A stretch of 64,000 nt of DNA from Forficula auricularia (Eukaryota; Arthropoda; Insecta; Dermaptera; Forficulidae), in contig JALMQS010000082.1 in NCBI GenBank assembly GCA_024734495.1, positions 698,625-762,624 of the forward strand, written 5' to 3'. Under the pieces are notes generated by a model. That model saw nothing but the letters and a program-made list of their open reading frames with translations, was not told the DNA's origin and searched no databases. A program made the position numbers and the translations under genes. Below are positions 11,276-23,420 of this stretch, one piece after another. How positions within the stretch are numbered: position 1 is the first letter of the stretch; every line of letters begins with the position of its first letter.

Positions 11276-11863
11276 TAAGCTCTCGTTAATAATTGATCAA
11301 TAATTGATTGCTATTCCTATTTACTAACATTTATTTATTTATTATTATTATGGTATTTTTTTTCCCAATCCAATCGGTTCCAATTTGACATTTAATAGAA
11401 TTCGGGTTAAATATCTTGTTATTTAAATGCAATATATTTATTATTTTCTTTAAATTTAAATGTTGGTAATGGTTATATATATATATTTTCTCTCTTGGTT
11501 ATATATTACGTTCAATAATATTAAATAGAAATAAATGTCAATTTTAAAGTGGAATTTGCTTCTGCCCCAGTGACCTTGATTATCCAAACTTCTTCTTTTC
11601 TATTTCTTTCTATCCAATTATCTTAATAGACCATCATCATTTTTATCATGTTTTAAATTTAATCACTAATTCGTATATATTATATATAGGTATATCCAAA
11701 TATATTGCTATCAGAAAAAAAGTACTATATTTAAAATAATAAATATAATCAGAATGAATCACACATAAATAAATATAAATTTTTTATAGAAAACTATCTT
11801 GATAAAAGTTTATTTAAAATCCAAAACATGTAGTCTATATAATGAATATAAATATATATGTAT
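11276..11863. other. AT-rich spacer
   Basis: No gene, RNA or bounded repeat seen. Confidence 0.4.
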
Positions 11864-12510
11864 ATTAGGTGGTCCTATTTTAGGTATTTTCGAATTTTTA
11901 CGCTCCCAGAGGCTCATATGGTTCGAAATAAATAAAAAAATATCTTCCAAGTTTCAACCCCCTATCTCAATTTTAACCAGTGCCTCAGAGCGATGCAAGT
12001 TTCCCATATAAATAACATGGGGTTTTTGGCATTGAACGATCAATTTTTTATTACGGCCAAAGTAACATTTCTAAAAATTTTAATCTCTGTAAACTTTACT
12101 CCTATAATAGTAGCTATCCTTCAGAGTTTTTTCAGATTTTTAGTTATTATAATTTTGAAGTTACAGCTAGATAAAATACTGCCATATCTTAGTGTTAGTA
12201 AGTTATAGACTCCAAAATTATAATAGCTACAAATCTGTAAAAATTCTGAAGGGTAGCTACTATTATAAGGCTAAAATCTACAGAGTTTCAAAATTTTTAA
12301 ACCATTCCTTTGGCCCAAATAAAAAATTGATCGTTCATTACCAAAAACCCCATGTTATTTAGATGGGAAACTTACATCGGTCTGAGGCACTGGTTAAAAT
12401 TGAGATAGGGGGTTGAAACTTGGAAGATATTTTTTTTTATTTATTTCGAACCATATGAGCCTCTGGGAGCGTAAAAATTCGAAAATACCCAAAATAAGGA
12501 CCACCCTAAT
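11864..12510. repeat. 650-bp near-perfect hairpin MITE
   Basis: Almost the whole length is an inverted repeat with arms of about 300 bp meeting near 12185. Ends read TTAGGTGGTCC and GGACCACCCTAA. The frames seen on the plus strand are symmetric by-products. Short flanking text (ATGTATAT) on both sides fits an insertion at a TA-type site. Confidence 0.85.
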
Positions 12511-12576
12511 GTATATATAAAATTTATTTATAGAGACTATAGTTTCGAAAGGTTGTCCCTAATCATCAGTATTTTT

Positions 12577-12968
12577 TATTATTTTGATTAATGTCCATCG
12601 ATTAAATTAATAAGTTGTTGTAGGGAAATAAGGACAATAGTTTATGCAAGTATTTTTTATTATATGCCAACGTTTCAGTCATCTTTGTTGACTTCAGGCT
12701 CAAACAAATTAATTTCTTTGCATATTTGTCATTTTATAAATATTATTCTAGCAAGCACATATAGTCAACAGATTGAAAATATTTCCTATTTAAATAGGAA
12801 TTCAATCGTGCCTATATGTGTTTGCTAAGAATGAATATTTATAAAATGACAAATATGCAAAAAAATTAATTTGTTTGAGCCCTGAGGAAGTCAAATAAGT
12901 TGACGAAACGTTGGCATAAAATAAAAATACTTGCATAAGCTATTGTCCTTATTTCCCTACAACAACTT
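12577..12968 (+). repeat. Fold-back ribozyme-like element inside another repeat unit
   Basis: Flanked by AGTATTTTT (12568-12576, 12969-12977), inserted into a type A repeat unit whose uninterrupted form is at 15735. A 36-nt unpaired leader is at the left; the right arm ends exactly at the target repeat. The right arm has an intact core at 12879-12915; the left arm has its inverted, degenerate counterpart. Confidence 0.88.
12879..12915 (+). ncRNA. Hammerhead ribozyme candidate
   Basis: GCC (12879-12881), CTGAGGA (12882-12888), one unpaired A, GTCAA/TTGAC hairpin (12890-12894 with 12900-12904), GAAA (12905-12908), CGTT (12909-12912), GGC (12913-12915). GCC and GGC form stem I; the predicted cut follows T12912. 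All core positions fit the CUGANGA/GAAA/UH consensus except the extra A beside stem II. Confidence 0.55.
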
Positions 12969-12979
12969 AGTATTTTTAA

Positions 12980-13210
12980 TTAGAAATAACAGCTAGAATA
13001 TTTATAATTAAATCATATGCATCAAGCAGTGGACAACCTCATTGATTTCTCTTCATGAATCTGATACTCTCGACAAAACAAAATCTTTGCAATAAAGAGA
13101 AAATTTATCATGATTGGGATAAACGTTTTGAGATTGTTTTTATAAAAGACCTCCACTTATTCAATATAATATATAATAATTTATATATTATATAAATTTT
13201 ATTGTTTTAT
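12980..13210 (-). repeat. Type A repeat unit, 5' part
   Basis: Contains the reverse complement of the shared leader box (CTGATACTCTCGACAAA form) and the GCATCAAGCAGTGGACAACC text. The same unit recurs at 15665-15995, 16620-16895 and, inverted, at 17870-18125, 18355-18530 and 18785-18965. Confidence 0.6.
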
Positions 13211-13219
13211 AAATATAAA

Positions 13220-13495
13220 GTGCCTGGAGCACCGAGCGATGCTCGGCAACTTTTTGCCCCTTAATACCATAAGTTTCAAATTTCAAGGCTCTGCGACTTA
13301 CCGAAGACGATATATGAATGATTAAAATATTTATTTTACGACACTCCTAATTTACACCCCCTTCCTTTATTTCAATCGGATTAAAATTTATACAAGACTA
13401 ATAACTCATGAGACTTCATGAGATAAGTTCACCAATTTTTAGCCAAATCGTTAAAGCCGTTTTCGAGAACCCGAAATTTAATAATATAAATATAT
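13220..13495 (-). mobile_element. Helitron/Helentron-like copy, truncated by a LINE
   Basis: 3' hairpin ACCGAGCGATGCTCGGC after GTGCCTGGAGC at 13220. The body matches 18150-18330 in inverted orientation. Its 5' part stops where the LINE begins at 13497. Confidence 0.5.
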
Positions 13496-13496
13496 C

Positions 13497-15506
13497 GCCC
13501 TTAACGAGGCAATTCAAATAGGCTTAGAAACCTATATCCCCTCAAAATTGATTAAAGGGAACAAGGATTTTAAGCCTTGGTTTGGTAGACAATGCGCAGA
13601 TTCCGTCCGTGAAAAAAACAAATCTTTTCCGAAATGGCAACTTTCACAGCTAGAATGTGACCGAGTTGCATTTACCAAGTCGCGAAGCTCATGCAAAAAT
13701 CATCTCTGAGGCAAAGAAATCATTCGACCAGAGGATAGCTGACCGTCTCGCATCTTGCCCCAATGGAAAACGGGCCTTTTTCTCGTTACACAAGGCAATA
13801 AATAGAAATTTCGCGTCCCCTCACTTCCGCCCCTCTTTCACCCAAATGGTTCAGTAGCCACGACCCCCGCCGAAAAAGCCGAATCACTAGCATCCTATTT
13901 CGCAACTAACTCCACTTTAGACGACAAAGGGCTTAACCCGCCCACTTATACCCCCCAAACCAACCTCATGGGCAAAATAATTTTCAGGCCCCAAATAATC
14001 ATAAAAGCCATTAATAAATTAAATTCCAAATCCGCCGCTGGCCCGGATAACATCCCACCAATTCTCATTAAAAAATGCGCCCCTGAACTTGCCCCTATCT
14101 TATCCAAGCTATTCCAACTCTCTTACGAGTCGGGCATATTCCCCAAAAGCTGGAAAATAGCCAGAGTCACACCTATTCCTAAAAAAGGAGACACATCACA
14201 AATCTCTAATTACAGGCCTATCTCGATCACCTCTGTTCTTTCCAAATTAATGGAATTAGTCGTAAACCAACACGTCCTTCATCACTTAGAAAACAATAAA
14301 TTAATTCACGATAGGCAATATGGATTCAGACAAAATCGTTCCACAGGCGACATCTTAACCTATGTCACCCACACCTTGAACAATACTCTAGAGGCCGGAA
14401 AAGAAACCCTCGCTGTAGCCCTTGATATCTCCAAAGCTTTTGACCAGGTTTGGCACAAAAATCTTCTTGCCAAACTGCCAGCCTTTGGATTCACACCAAC
14501 ACTTCGCAAATGGATAGAAAGCTTTCTGACAAACCGAAGTATAAAAGTTGTGGTGGATGGAACATCATCTGAATCGTTCTCCACAAACTCTGGTGTTCCC
14601 CAAGGCTCTGTAATCTCCTCCACACTCTTCCTTATTTATATAAACGACCTTATTGATCAAACGGCAAACCCCACTCATTGTTACGCCGACGATAGCACTC
14701 TACACGGCAAACCCTCTCTCCCGAATAATCGAATCAATATTGCCTCCTCAATTACTCTCGACCTAGACAAACTGAATAAATGGGGCTCTCAAAATTTAGT
14801 TAACTTTAATTCAAATAAAACTCAATGTTGTCTAATTTCTAGGCGCGAAAATAGAGATTTCCCTGATATTCACTTCGATTCGAATACCCTGAAAATGTGT
14901 GACAGCCTATCCATGTTGGGCGTCTCTGTCGCATCTGACCTGTCTTGGAATGAACACATCTCCTCTGTGGCGAAATCTGCAGCAAGGAAGATTGGCTTCT
15001 TATTCAGGTCCAAGCGATTTTACAAACCCCCACAACTTCTCACCATCTACAAGGCCCAAATCCGCCCCTGTCTCGAATACGGCTCTCATCTGTGGAGAGG
15101 AGCCTCAAAATATTCTCTTGCTACCCTTGATGCAATTCAGAAACGAGCCGTCAGGCTAATTGACGATTCTACCCTCACCGACTCCCTCGACTCGCTGGCT
15201 CATCGAAGAGATGTCTCTGCCCTTTCCCTTTTCTATAGATACTATCACGGCAGGTGCTCTGATGAGATAAAATCAATAATTCCCCCCAAAGCATGCTTTG
15301 CACGCAGCACACGTTTTGCCGACTCCCAACACTCTTTTGCGGTCAAATTGGAAAAGTGCCGGACCACTTCATTCGCGAATACATATATCCCCATGACTTC
15401 AAGGAACTGGAACTCTCTCCCAGCCTCTGTCTTTCCCAGCACCTATGATCTTCAAACCTTCAAAACCAGGGTGCATAGACACCTACGTCTACACCCTCTC
15501 ACTTAA
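13497..15506 (+). pseudogene. LINE reverse transcriptase, two frameshifts
   Basis: Reading starts in one frame (PWFGRQCADSVREKN), shifts near 13680 (EAHAKIISEAKKSFDQRIADR) and shifts back near 13850 into the 512-residue frame at 13968-15506. That part has the RT core: NYRPISITSVLSKLME, motif A ALDISKAFDQVW (D153 of the 512), motif B SGVPQGSVISSTLFLIYIND and motif C YADD (239-242). The C-terminal domain with LEYGSHLWRGA and RDWNSLP-like text is complete to the stop. The endonuclease is absent. The catalytic residues remain, so the element is young but its long ORF is broken. Confidence 0.88.
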
Positions 15507-15623
15507 TCAACTTTCCCTTCTCTTCGGTAATGCAAGGGTCTTTCGAGATCCATAGGGGCTACATCTTTACTGGTGCACCCCTTCTTGCATTCGATTGCAT
15601 TAAAAAAAAAAAAAAAAAAAAAA
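13497..15623 (+). mobile_element. 5'-truncated LINE with poly(A) tail (jockey/CR1-type RT)
   Basis: Coding matter begins at 13497 without the endonuclease and ends with a 22-base A tail (15602-15623). The 3' UTR includes GGTAATGCAAGGGTCTTTCG, found again inverted near 18590. Assignment to the jockey/CR1 group rests on overall RT style and is tentative. Confidence 0.85.
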
Positions 15624-15664
15624 TAAGATAAAATATATATTAATATACAAGAATAGCTCATTTA

Positions 15665-15995
15665 ATAATATAAGATAATATAATATAAAATTTATTTGTA
15701 GAGACTATAATTTCGAAGGGTTGAACTTCATCATCAGTATTTTTAATTGGAAATAACAGCTAGAATATTTATAATTAAATAATATGCATCAAGCAGTGGA
15801 CAACCTCATTGATTTCTCTTCATGAATCTGATACTCTCGACAAAACAAAATATTTGCATTAAATAGAAAATTGATCATGATTGGATAAACGTTTTGAGAT
15901 TGTTTTGATTAAAGACCTGCATTTATTCAATAGCTATATATAAATTTTATTGTTTTATAAATATAAGAAATAAATACAAATCTTTTATAGAAAAC
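15665..15995 (-). repeat. Type A repeat unit, intact copy
   Basis: Minus-strand core: CTGATGATG, hairpin GAAG..CTTC, GAAATTATAGTC near 15750-15700, followed upstream by the leader segment to about 15995. This copy shows the empty site for the fold-back inserted at 12577. Confidence 0.6.
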
Positions 15996-16009
15996 ATCCG
16001 GCCCTAACT

Positions 16010-16440
16010 AACTCAATCGACTCCCTGGCTCACGAAACGTTTCTGCCCTTTCCCCCTGTACTACAGATACTATCATGGTGTCTGTACAGTCGAGTTGAAA
16101 TCAATTATCCACCCTAAAGCCCTCTTTAAGAGAAACACGCGGTTTTCGAAAGCTCAGCACCCCTTCATTGTCAAATTGGATAAAAATCAAACAAGCTTTT
16201 GCTAACTCTATGATTCCTATGACCTACAGAGACTGGAACTCGCTCCCTGCCACCGTTTTCCCCGCGACTTATAACCTTCAGCTGTTTAAGACCCGTATCC
16301 ACAGATACCTTCGACCCCTACCCAGCCCATAAAAACCCTTCTTCTTCTTCTTTTCACGATGGAGGGGCCAACCCACGGCTTTAGGGGATGCACCTTTTTG
16401 GTGTAACTCCTTCTCTCATCATTTTAATTTAAAAAAAAAA
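16010..16440 (+). pseudogene. LINE 3' end, second family member
   Basis: Only the C-terminal RT-protein region and 3' UTR remain. Text corresponding to MTYRDWNSLPATVFPATYNLQ can be read near 16215, with frameshifts. Related to but diverged from the 13497 LINE; ends in an A-run at 16430. Confidence 0.75.
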
Positions 16441-16619
16441 TCAAATATAGAATTCATTTTTTTGTGATTTATGTATTTAGTTGCTTTAACATTGTTATTT
16501 AAAGTAACTATTTTTTCAAACGATAAAGAGTTAATGAAGATAAATCAATGAGGTTGTCCTCTGTTTGATTCAAACAAACATTTAGTGTATATAAAATGAA
16601 TATTAATATGTATATATAT

Positions 16620-16895
16620 TAAATTTATTTATAGAAGGCTTGACCTTCATCATCAGTATTTTTAATTAGCAATAACAGCTAGAATATTTATAATTAAATC
16701 AATTCCATCAAGCAAAGGACAGCCTCATTGATTTCTCTTCATGAATCTGCTACTCTCAGCAAAAAATCTTTACATTAAAGAGAAATTTATCATGATTGGA
16801 TAAACGTTTTGAGATTGTTTTGATAAAAGACCTGTATTTATTCAATATATATATATGAATATTTTTGTTTTATAAATAACAATCTTGGATAAAAG
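16620..16895 (-). repeat. Type A repeat unit, copy
   Basis: Contains the CTTCATCATCAGTATTTTTA text and leader-box complement ATCTGCTACTCTCAGC. The ribozyme-like core has lost its GAAA side. Confidence 0.5.
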
Positions 16896-17880
16896 TTTAT
16901 TTAAAATCTAAACGTTTCGGAAGAATTTCTCCTTTCAATGGAATTTTAAAAAATATTTTCTTTAAAAAATGAATATAAAATAAGTAACTATTAATATATA
17001 ATTTTTAAAGAAACTATTTTTAAAAATTTCTTAAAATTCCATTGATAAAGGGAGAAATTCTTCCGAAACGTTTGGATTTTTAACCGACTTCAAAAAAGGA
17101 GGAGGTTCTCTATTCGATTGAATTTTTTTTTTTTTTTTTTTTTTTGTGCCTATGTTACCTCATATCTCCGCCAATTGTCAACCGATTTTGAAAATTTTTT
17201 TTGCATTGGGTCCAGTCTAGCTTCCGATTGGTCCCATTTTTTTTTCGATTTTTTTTCATAGGTATTAGACCTTTTTATTAGGTTTGTTTAGGTTTGTTTA
17301 GACCTAACCTCTTTGTTTATGAACCGATTTCGATGGTTCTTTTTTTATCCGAAAGGGGGTGTCTTAGGGATGGTGTCATATTAATTTGGTCAAGTTCTGA
17401 TGATATAATCACTATTAATAACATCACTAAAAAGAGAAAAATAAAAATTTTTAAGAAAAAAATAAAAACCGACTTCAAAAATTAAGTGCAACAAATATAA
17501 AAATACACTAAAAGGTATAAAATAATTATTATCTTATTTAGTTACAACTAAACGACGAAATATTAACACGAAATTACTTTTGAAGTTGGTGCCAAACATA
17601 TACCTTTTATGAATCGCACTCGACGGATCTTACTTAGTACGTTTGGCGGGTACGCTCGCTTATAGGTATAGTTTGTTTGGCACCGACTTTAAAAAGTAAT
17701 TTCGTGTTAATATTTCGTCGTTTAGTTGTAACTAAATAAGATAATAATTATTTTATACCTTTTAGTGTATTTTTATATTTGTTGCACTTAATTTTTTGAA
17801 GTCGGTTTTTATTTTTTTCTTAAAAATTTTTATTAATAAACTTTTATCTAAGATTGTTTTCTATAAAAGATTTGAATTTA
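16896..17880. repeat. Fold-back with degenerate core, split by a second element
   Basis: Left arm about 16896-16975, right arm 17035-17090 continuing at 17812-17880. CCGAAACGTTT occurs in both arms but the CTGANGA box is lost. The interruption is the element at 17091-17811. Confidence 0.6.
17091..17811. mobile_element. ACCGACTTC-ended composite element, copy 1
   Basis: Begins TAACCGACTTCAAAAAAGG and ends with its complement GAAGTCGGTTTTT. The right half is itself a palindrome (about 17477-17590 with 17690-17800). The same structure is at 36611-37316. The AACCGACTTC...GGAGGAGGTT repeat is widespread in arthropod genomes; no protein is encoded here. Confidence 0.75.
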
Positions 17881-18125
17881 TTTATATTTATAAAACAATA
17901 AAATTCATGTATAGTATTGAATAAATGCAGGTCTTTTATCAAAACAATCTCAAAACGTTTATCTAATCATGATAAATTCTCTTTAATGCAAAAATTTTGT
18001 TTTTTCCGTGAGTAGCAGATTCATGAAGACAAATCAATGAGGTTGTCCTTTGCTTGATGCAATTGATTTAATTATAAATATTCTAATTAAAAATAATGAT
18101 GATGAAGGTCAACCATTCGAAACTA
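17870..18125 (+). repeat. Type A repeat unit, inverted orientation
   Basis: Matches the units at 15665 and 16620 in reverse. Core box reads AATGATGATG (CTG lost), then a near GAAG/CTTC hairpin and GAAACT. Confidence 0.5.
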
Positions 18126-18149
18126 AATTAAAATTAAATTTTATATATA

Positions 18150-18335
18150 TATATGGAATCTGTTTTTCGAAAACGGCTCTTAACGATTTCGCTAAAAATT
18201 GGTGAACTTATCAAGTCTCATGAGTTATTAGTCGTGTATAAATTTTAATCCGATTGAAATAAAGAAAGGGGGTGTAAATTAGGAGTGTCGTAAAATAAAT
18301 ATTTTAATCATTCATATATCGTCTTCAGTAAGTCA
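18150..18335 (+). mobile_element. Helitron/Helentron-like fragment, 5' part
   Basis: AT run then TTTTTCGAAAACGGCTCTTA and a body matching 13268-13480 in inverted order; no 3' hairpin. Confidence 0.5.
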
Positions 18336-18517
18336 CAGAGCTTATTTATAAAAAAAAAATGTATGTATAGTATTGAATAAATGCAGGTCTTTTATCAAAA
18401 CAATCTCAAAACGTTTATCTAATCATGATAAATTTCTCTTTAATGTTAAGATTTTTTGTTGAGAGTAGCAGATTCATGAAGAGAAGTCACTGGGGTTGTT
18501 CTCTGCTTGATGCAATT

Positions 18518-18780
18518 GATTTTTTTTTTTTAATGCAATCGAATGCAAGAAGGGGTGCACAAGTAAATATGCAGCTCTTATGGATCTCGAAAGACCCTTG
18601 CATTACCGAAGAGAAGGGAAAGTTGATTAAGTGAGAGGGTGTAGACGTAGGTGTCTATGCACCCCGGTTTTGAAGGTTTGAAGATTATAGGTGCTGGGAA
18701 AGATGGAGGCTGGGAGAGAGTTCCAGTTCCTTGAAGTCATGGGGATATATGTATTCGCGAATGAAGTAGTCCGGCACTTT
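18518..18780 (-). pseudogene. LINE 3' end, minus strand, same family as 13497
   Basis: Poly(T) at 18520, then the complement of the 3' UTR and last codons of the 13497 LINE. It is strongly 5'-truncated and very similar, so a recent copy. Confidence 0.85.
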
Positions 18781-18798
18781 TTTATTTAATTAAAAATA

Positions 18799-18836
18799 CT
18801 GATGATGAAGGTCAACCCTTCGAAACTATAGTCTAT
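18799..18836 (+). ncRNA. Hammerhead-like motif, type A
   Basis: ATA then CTGATGA (18799-18805), one unpaired T, GAAGG/CCTTC hairpin, GAAA (18822-18825), CTATAGTC (18826-18833), then TAT, which pairs with the upstream ATA. The best type A copy in the window. Confidence 0.45.
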
Positions 18837-18965
18837 AGGTCAATACAAATGAATTTGTTATATACATATTATTATTCATTATATACACTACATGTTTGTT
18901 TGCATCAAGCAGAGGACAACCTCATTGATTTCTCTTCATTCACTCTTTATCGTTTGAAATTTGAA

Positions 18966-21062
18966 AAACTAGTTACTTTAAATAACAATGTTAAAACAAC
19001 TATATAAATTCTATACTTGAGAAATCACGAGATATTGTCATCTACTGAAACCGAGTTGTCATGGATAATTTCTACTACATATAAGAGTTGGATGTTTTCC
19101 TCATTTAGAATTGAACCCGACTACCAAAAATGAAATTCGGGCCAATGGCTCTGACCCGAGCCGGAATTACTGAACATTTTTGATTATATTTTCCCTGTGC
19201 CTGCTCGCAATGTAAATGTCGCATTCTTTATCAGCCTGCACACGATCAGATTTAGGTTTCAAAGGATTCGGAAATTGCACGATTTAATCAGCCAGCACCC
19301 GACTTCACAAAAAAACAGGAGGATAAGGTCTAATACACTCGACCTAATTTTGCCACTGATCGAAAGTCAGGTTTGACCAATTGGACTGCGGATCGATTTC
19401 TTCGGTTCAACTAAAATTATCATCATTGGCTTCAAAATTAAAACCGAAACATTGTGAAAAACGTATTATCTTTGAAAATATTCATGTTTTAATAAAAAAA
19501 AATCTTTCAAAACTTAACTTACTCTATTTATCTAATTTATATGTCTGTCAGAGCATTGAGCTCGTAAACTAAATAAGGAACAAGCTTAAAATTTGCAAGT
19601 TATATTTATTTACTTTTCCTGAAATCAAAAATCGCATTATAATGTTAATCGAATGATTTTTTTGGGGAGGGTCAAATTTTTTGTAGGGTCGAAAACAAAA
19701 TATTTTTTATCATATGTGCGAGCTATCCTCTGTAAAAATCTATTTAAGAAATATCTGGGCAAAAGGTTGAAATTTTGTTTAAATCACACACTATTTATTG
19801 AACATAAACAACAAATAATACCTACAATATAACCACAACGTTTTGATCGTCGTTTTCTTAAATCCAACTAGGTGCTCATTTTTTTTTTAAATTTATTTTT
19901 CAACCCAAAAAGATCCCAAAGAATCTACAACAGGCATTAACAAATATCATACTTGTGTGCAATTACAGTCTGACTATATAAATACCTCTTTACATGTCCA
20001 TTAAAATTACTCAGAGTTGTTATATCTTTTAAATTTTCAGACAAATTCATTGAACCATAATCATTTGAGCACGATCTTAGAATAAGCCGACCGAAACGTT
20101 GTATTATTTGTGTTAATTAATCACAAAAATACAAATACTTTAACACTAATTAGTCTAAATTTAGTTGATTTCTATATCTATCGGCGTTCAAAAGTGGCTT
20201 AACTTAAAATTATGAAATATCCCTTAATACCCTAATTCTCTTCTTATCATCGAAAAATTAGAACTAATTTGATATCTCCAGGATTTTGAAAGATATCAAC
20301 TAACTTTAATTTTAAAACCCACTAATAGTTCATGACTAATAAAATTAGGAAATTTAAGTAAATGATTAATTTAAAATCAGGGCTTGTCTCTTATTTCCCC
20401 TCTATTGAGTCATTTCCCCTTTATTGTAACTAAAAAAATTAAAACAGATACGTCGCTAAAAACGTTTCACTTCAAAAATTCATGCACTCCAATTAATGAA
20501 ATTATAATTTTTATTTTGACGCCCCAATCGCGCCTAAACACCTTTGTAATATCTGTTGACTCAAATATCCAATCCCAATTTTCAATATTTTTCACACGGA
20601 AGCAATTATTATTTATCATTCTTATCATTAAAAAAATACATTCATTTATATGTGCTTAGGCTACTTCCTGTTGCATAAATTATATCTATTATTGATTACT
20701 CTTTTATATGTTCGTATATTATATGCATATATATGTATCTAGTTCAAATCAAATTTACATTTAAAAATTGACGATAATTAACAAAAAGTAAAAATAATTA
20801 TTCATTGTAATTTGTAAAAAAATGTATATGATATTAGAACTAACAACGTCATCATCACCACTGCTTGGAAATCAGGTCAAATAAATTTGTTTTGTAAAAA
20901 TCAGTACTTTGACTTTCTTTTGACGTTTTGAGTGAATTAAATTTTAAAAACTTTACTTAATGAGATCTTTACTGGGATTCCCGTAATAAAAAATATTTTC
21001 TATATATTTTCGACTTAATGAAAAATGTGACTTTCCCATCATAAATAAACATCAGATTAAAA
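18966..21062. other. Largely featureless AT-rich DNA
   Basis: No protein homology seen. A degenerate GACCGAAACGTTG near 20096 recalls the ribozyme-like repeats. Otherwise no bounded element was found. Confidence 0.4.
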
Positions 21063-21215
21063 CGAGGGGTGAACTGCGACCTAATATTGTGTACACCTAC
21101 TTTCACTTCCACTTCCATTACCAAGTAGAAGACAATAGATGAAGGGGCATTATCTAATGAATTCCAAAATAATTACACATAATTCCAAAGACGTGTACAC
21201 CTAATTCCAATCGCG
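21063..21215 (+). mobile_element. CGAGGGGTGAACC MITE, right end missing
   Basis: Same body as 33149-33314 (TCACTTCCACTTCCATT, GATGAAGGGGCATT, GTACACCTAATTCCAATCG). The last bases of the right inverted repeat are lost. Confidence 0.75.
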
Positions 21216-21659
21216 ATATTAATCCCATTTTTGATTTCAGGAAATATAAATGCATATAACTTGTAAATTTTAAGTTTGTATCTTATTTAGTTTACGAGCT
21301 ATATTTCTCAGAACAGACCATACATATATCGACTCTAATAGGGTTCCGTTTTTACCTTGGTACATAATCCAAAAAATGATAAAATTTTCAATTCTTAATC
21401 CAAACTCAAAGAGTCACAGTCAGATGTTGATATTATTAGTAGTTGAACCATGAACAAATAGAACTTTTTAACCATGCAGAAAACACAAAAAACAATATAA
21501 GTGTAGTTTTATTACCGAAACTTGGGACGTATCCTACCTGCCACTCCCGTATGCAGCCGTATTCACTTTGTCGTAATAAGTCATCACTTTTAACTAATAT
21601 TAATTTGACAATAGACCGGAACCAGGGTCCAATCCAAAACTTGTAAATTGACTCTATAG

Positions 21660-22791
21660 CAGGGCTGTCCAACTGCGGCCCAGCATAGCAATTAATGCGG
21701 CCCGACATAAAATTATAAATTTCCTTAAAACAATGAGATTTTTATGTTACTGGAAAAGATATACCTATATCTGATACAATTTGGCCTGATAATTTTTTTT
21801 TCTAAACAAATAATAAATTGGAAAATCTCGCCCAAAAATCTTCGGAGAATAAAAGGCAGGTTCTCAATTTTGAATGTGAAAAATATATTAAAATTTTCGA
21901 AAAAATTATCACAATTTTGGCATATTTTGAACTATTTTTATTAGATTTAAATATTTTGACTGCAAACTTTCTGATTGAATGTATGATACTTCCAATCAGA
22001 CATTGAACTGAAACAAATATTTAATAATGTCTCTTTATTAACATTTTATAAAAATTATCTACCCAGAAACAAATATTCCTCCTGGCTTCACAATATTTAT
22101 TCACTTTTTAGAAATATGAATTTACTATATATCTAGCATAAAGCTATTTTCGAGAATAAAATTCACTAAAAGTAAAATTATAAGCTCAACTATCAGGTGA
22201 CAAAAATAACCAAGTTTAGAATAATTAAAAATTATTCTTCATCTCATATTTCCATTTTTTTAAGTAATTAATCTAGAAAAATGACTAAAAAGTGCGCTGA
22301 TAGAATAATCTTTCTTTATAGCAGCTAAGGCAAGGATTCAAATACAAGTTCGGACCTGCAGCGAAGGCAAGGATTCCAAATACAAGTTCAGAACTGTTTT
22401 AGACTAGTAGAAGTTAATTTCTTAATTTCTATTAGTCTAGGAATTGCCTTTTGACTATTGCACATGGACTAATTTGAATACTCGTTATTATATATACAGA
22501 GAACATTCAATTAATTCAATAATTTGTAAATGTTAAGAAATAATTAAATTCGATATATTTTTAAAAGACTTCAAATTGCTAATAGAAGTAGATAAATGAT
22601 TTATAATCAAAGATTATAAATGCTATGATATTTTTGCTTTTTTTGTCTTGGTGGATATCATTATTCTACATTATTAACTATATTTTTTGATTAACAAATA
22701 TCAATGGAATTAGTGAATTTTATATGCGGCCCGAGGCATTTGTTTTTCCTTCAAATGCGGGCCTTGTAAGCCAAAAGCTTGTACACCCCTG
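21660..22791. mobile_element. hAT element, non-autonomous, perfect 8-bp target repeat
   Basis: Ends CAGGGCTGTCCAAC and GTACACCCCTG, with 8-bp target repeat CTCTATAG (21652-21659, 22792-22799). GCGGCCCG sub-terminal text occurs at both ends. Interior frames show no transposase I recognise. The same family is at 23516. Confidence 0.88.
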
Positions 22792-22799
22792 CTCTATAG

Positions 22800-23412
22800 T
22801 CTAGTCATGCAAATTAGGCGGCCGTTTCGCACCTGACTCCTCACTCGAGCATTTAATAGATAAACAACACCGGTGCCCTGGAACAAATTTATTATTAAAA
22901 TATAATAGACGAAAAAAAAGAAAGCTTTTAATCCATTAAGAAATAATTATATGACATGAAAAGACAATTAGAGAAAAATGAAAACGTCATTTCAAGACTC
23001 GGTACGCTTTCTGCAAATTCCGGAATTTGGTGATTTCTTTTATTAGTGAAAAACGGCTTAAGCTAAATAGCTGATACTTGGCAGATAGGTCTAAGTTTTT
23101 AATATAAACTTTAGTGTCAAATTTCAGTTTATTAGCTAGTTACCATCGTTCAAGAGCTCCTGATTCTGATTTTCAATGCAAGTTCTGATTCTAAAAAGCC
23201 CGAATTGAAAATAACATTTCAGCACAGGATGAATAACATTCTACGAGTATTCGTTCTTGCGTTATTGTGGGTACACGAATAGACAGACAATAAAAAATCA
23301 TGATTGAATTTTTTTTCACTTCCCAAAAATGAATAAGCAAAAAAAAATTCAAAATCTGAGTGAATTCATAACTCCGTTCGCCAGGCATCATTTTCTAATC
23401 TATTTAACTTTA
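22800..23412. other. Unassigned spacer
   Basis: No gene or bounded repeat seen. Confidence 0.4.
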
Positions 23413-23420
23413 TAAATCCC

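Noticed and set aside
11799..12208. Two plus-strand frames of about 70 codons
   Set aside because: They lie inside the long hairpin at 11864-12510 and mirror each other; no homology.
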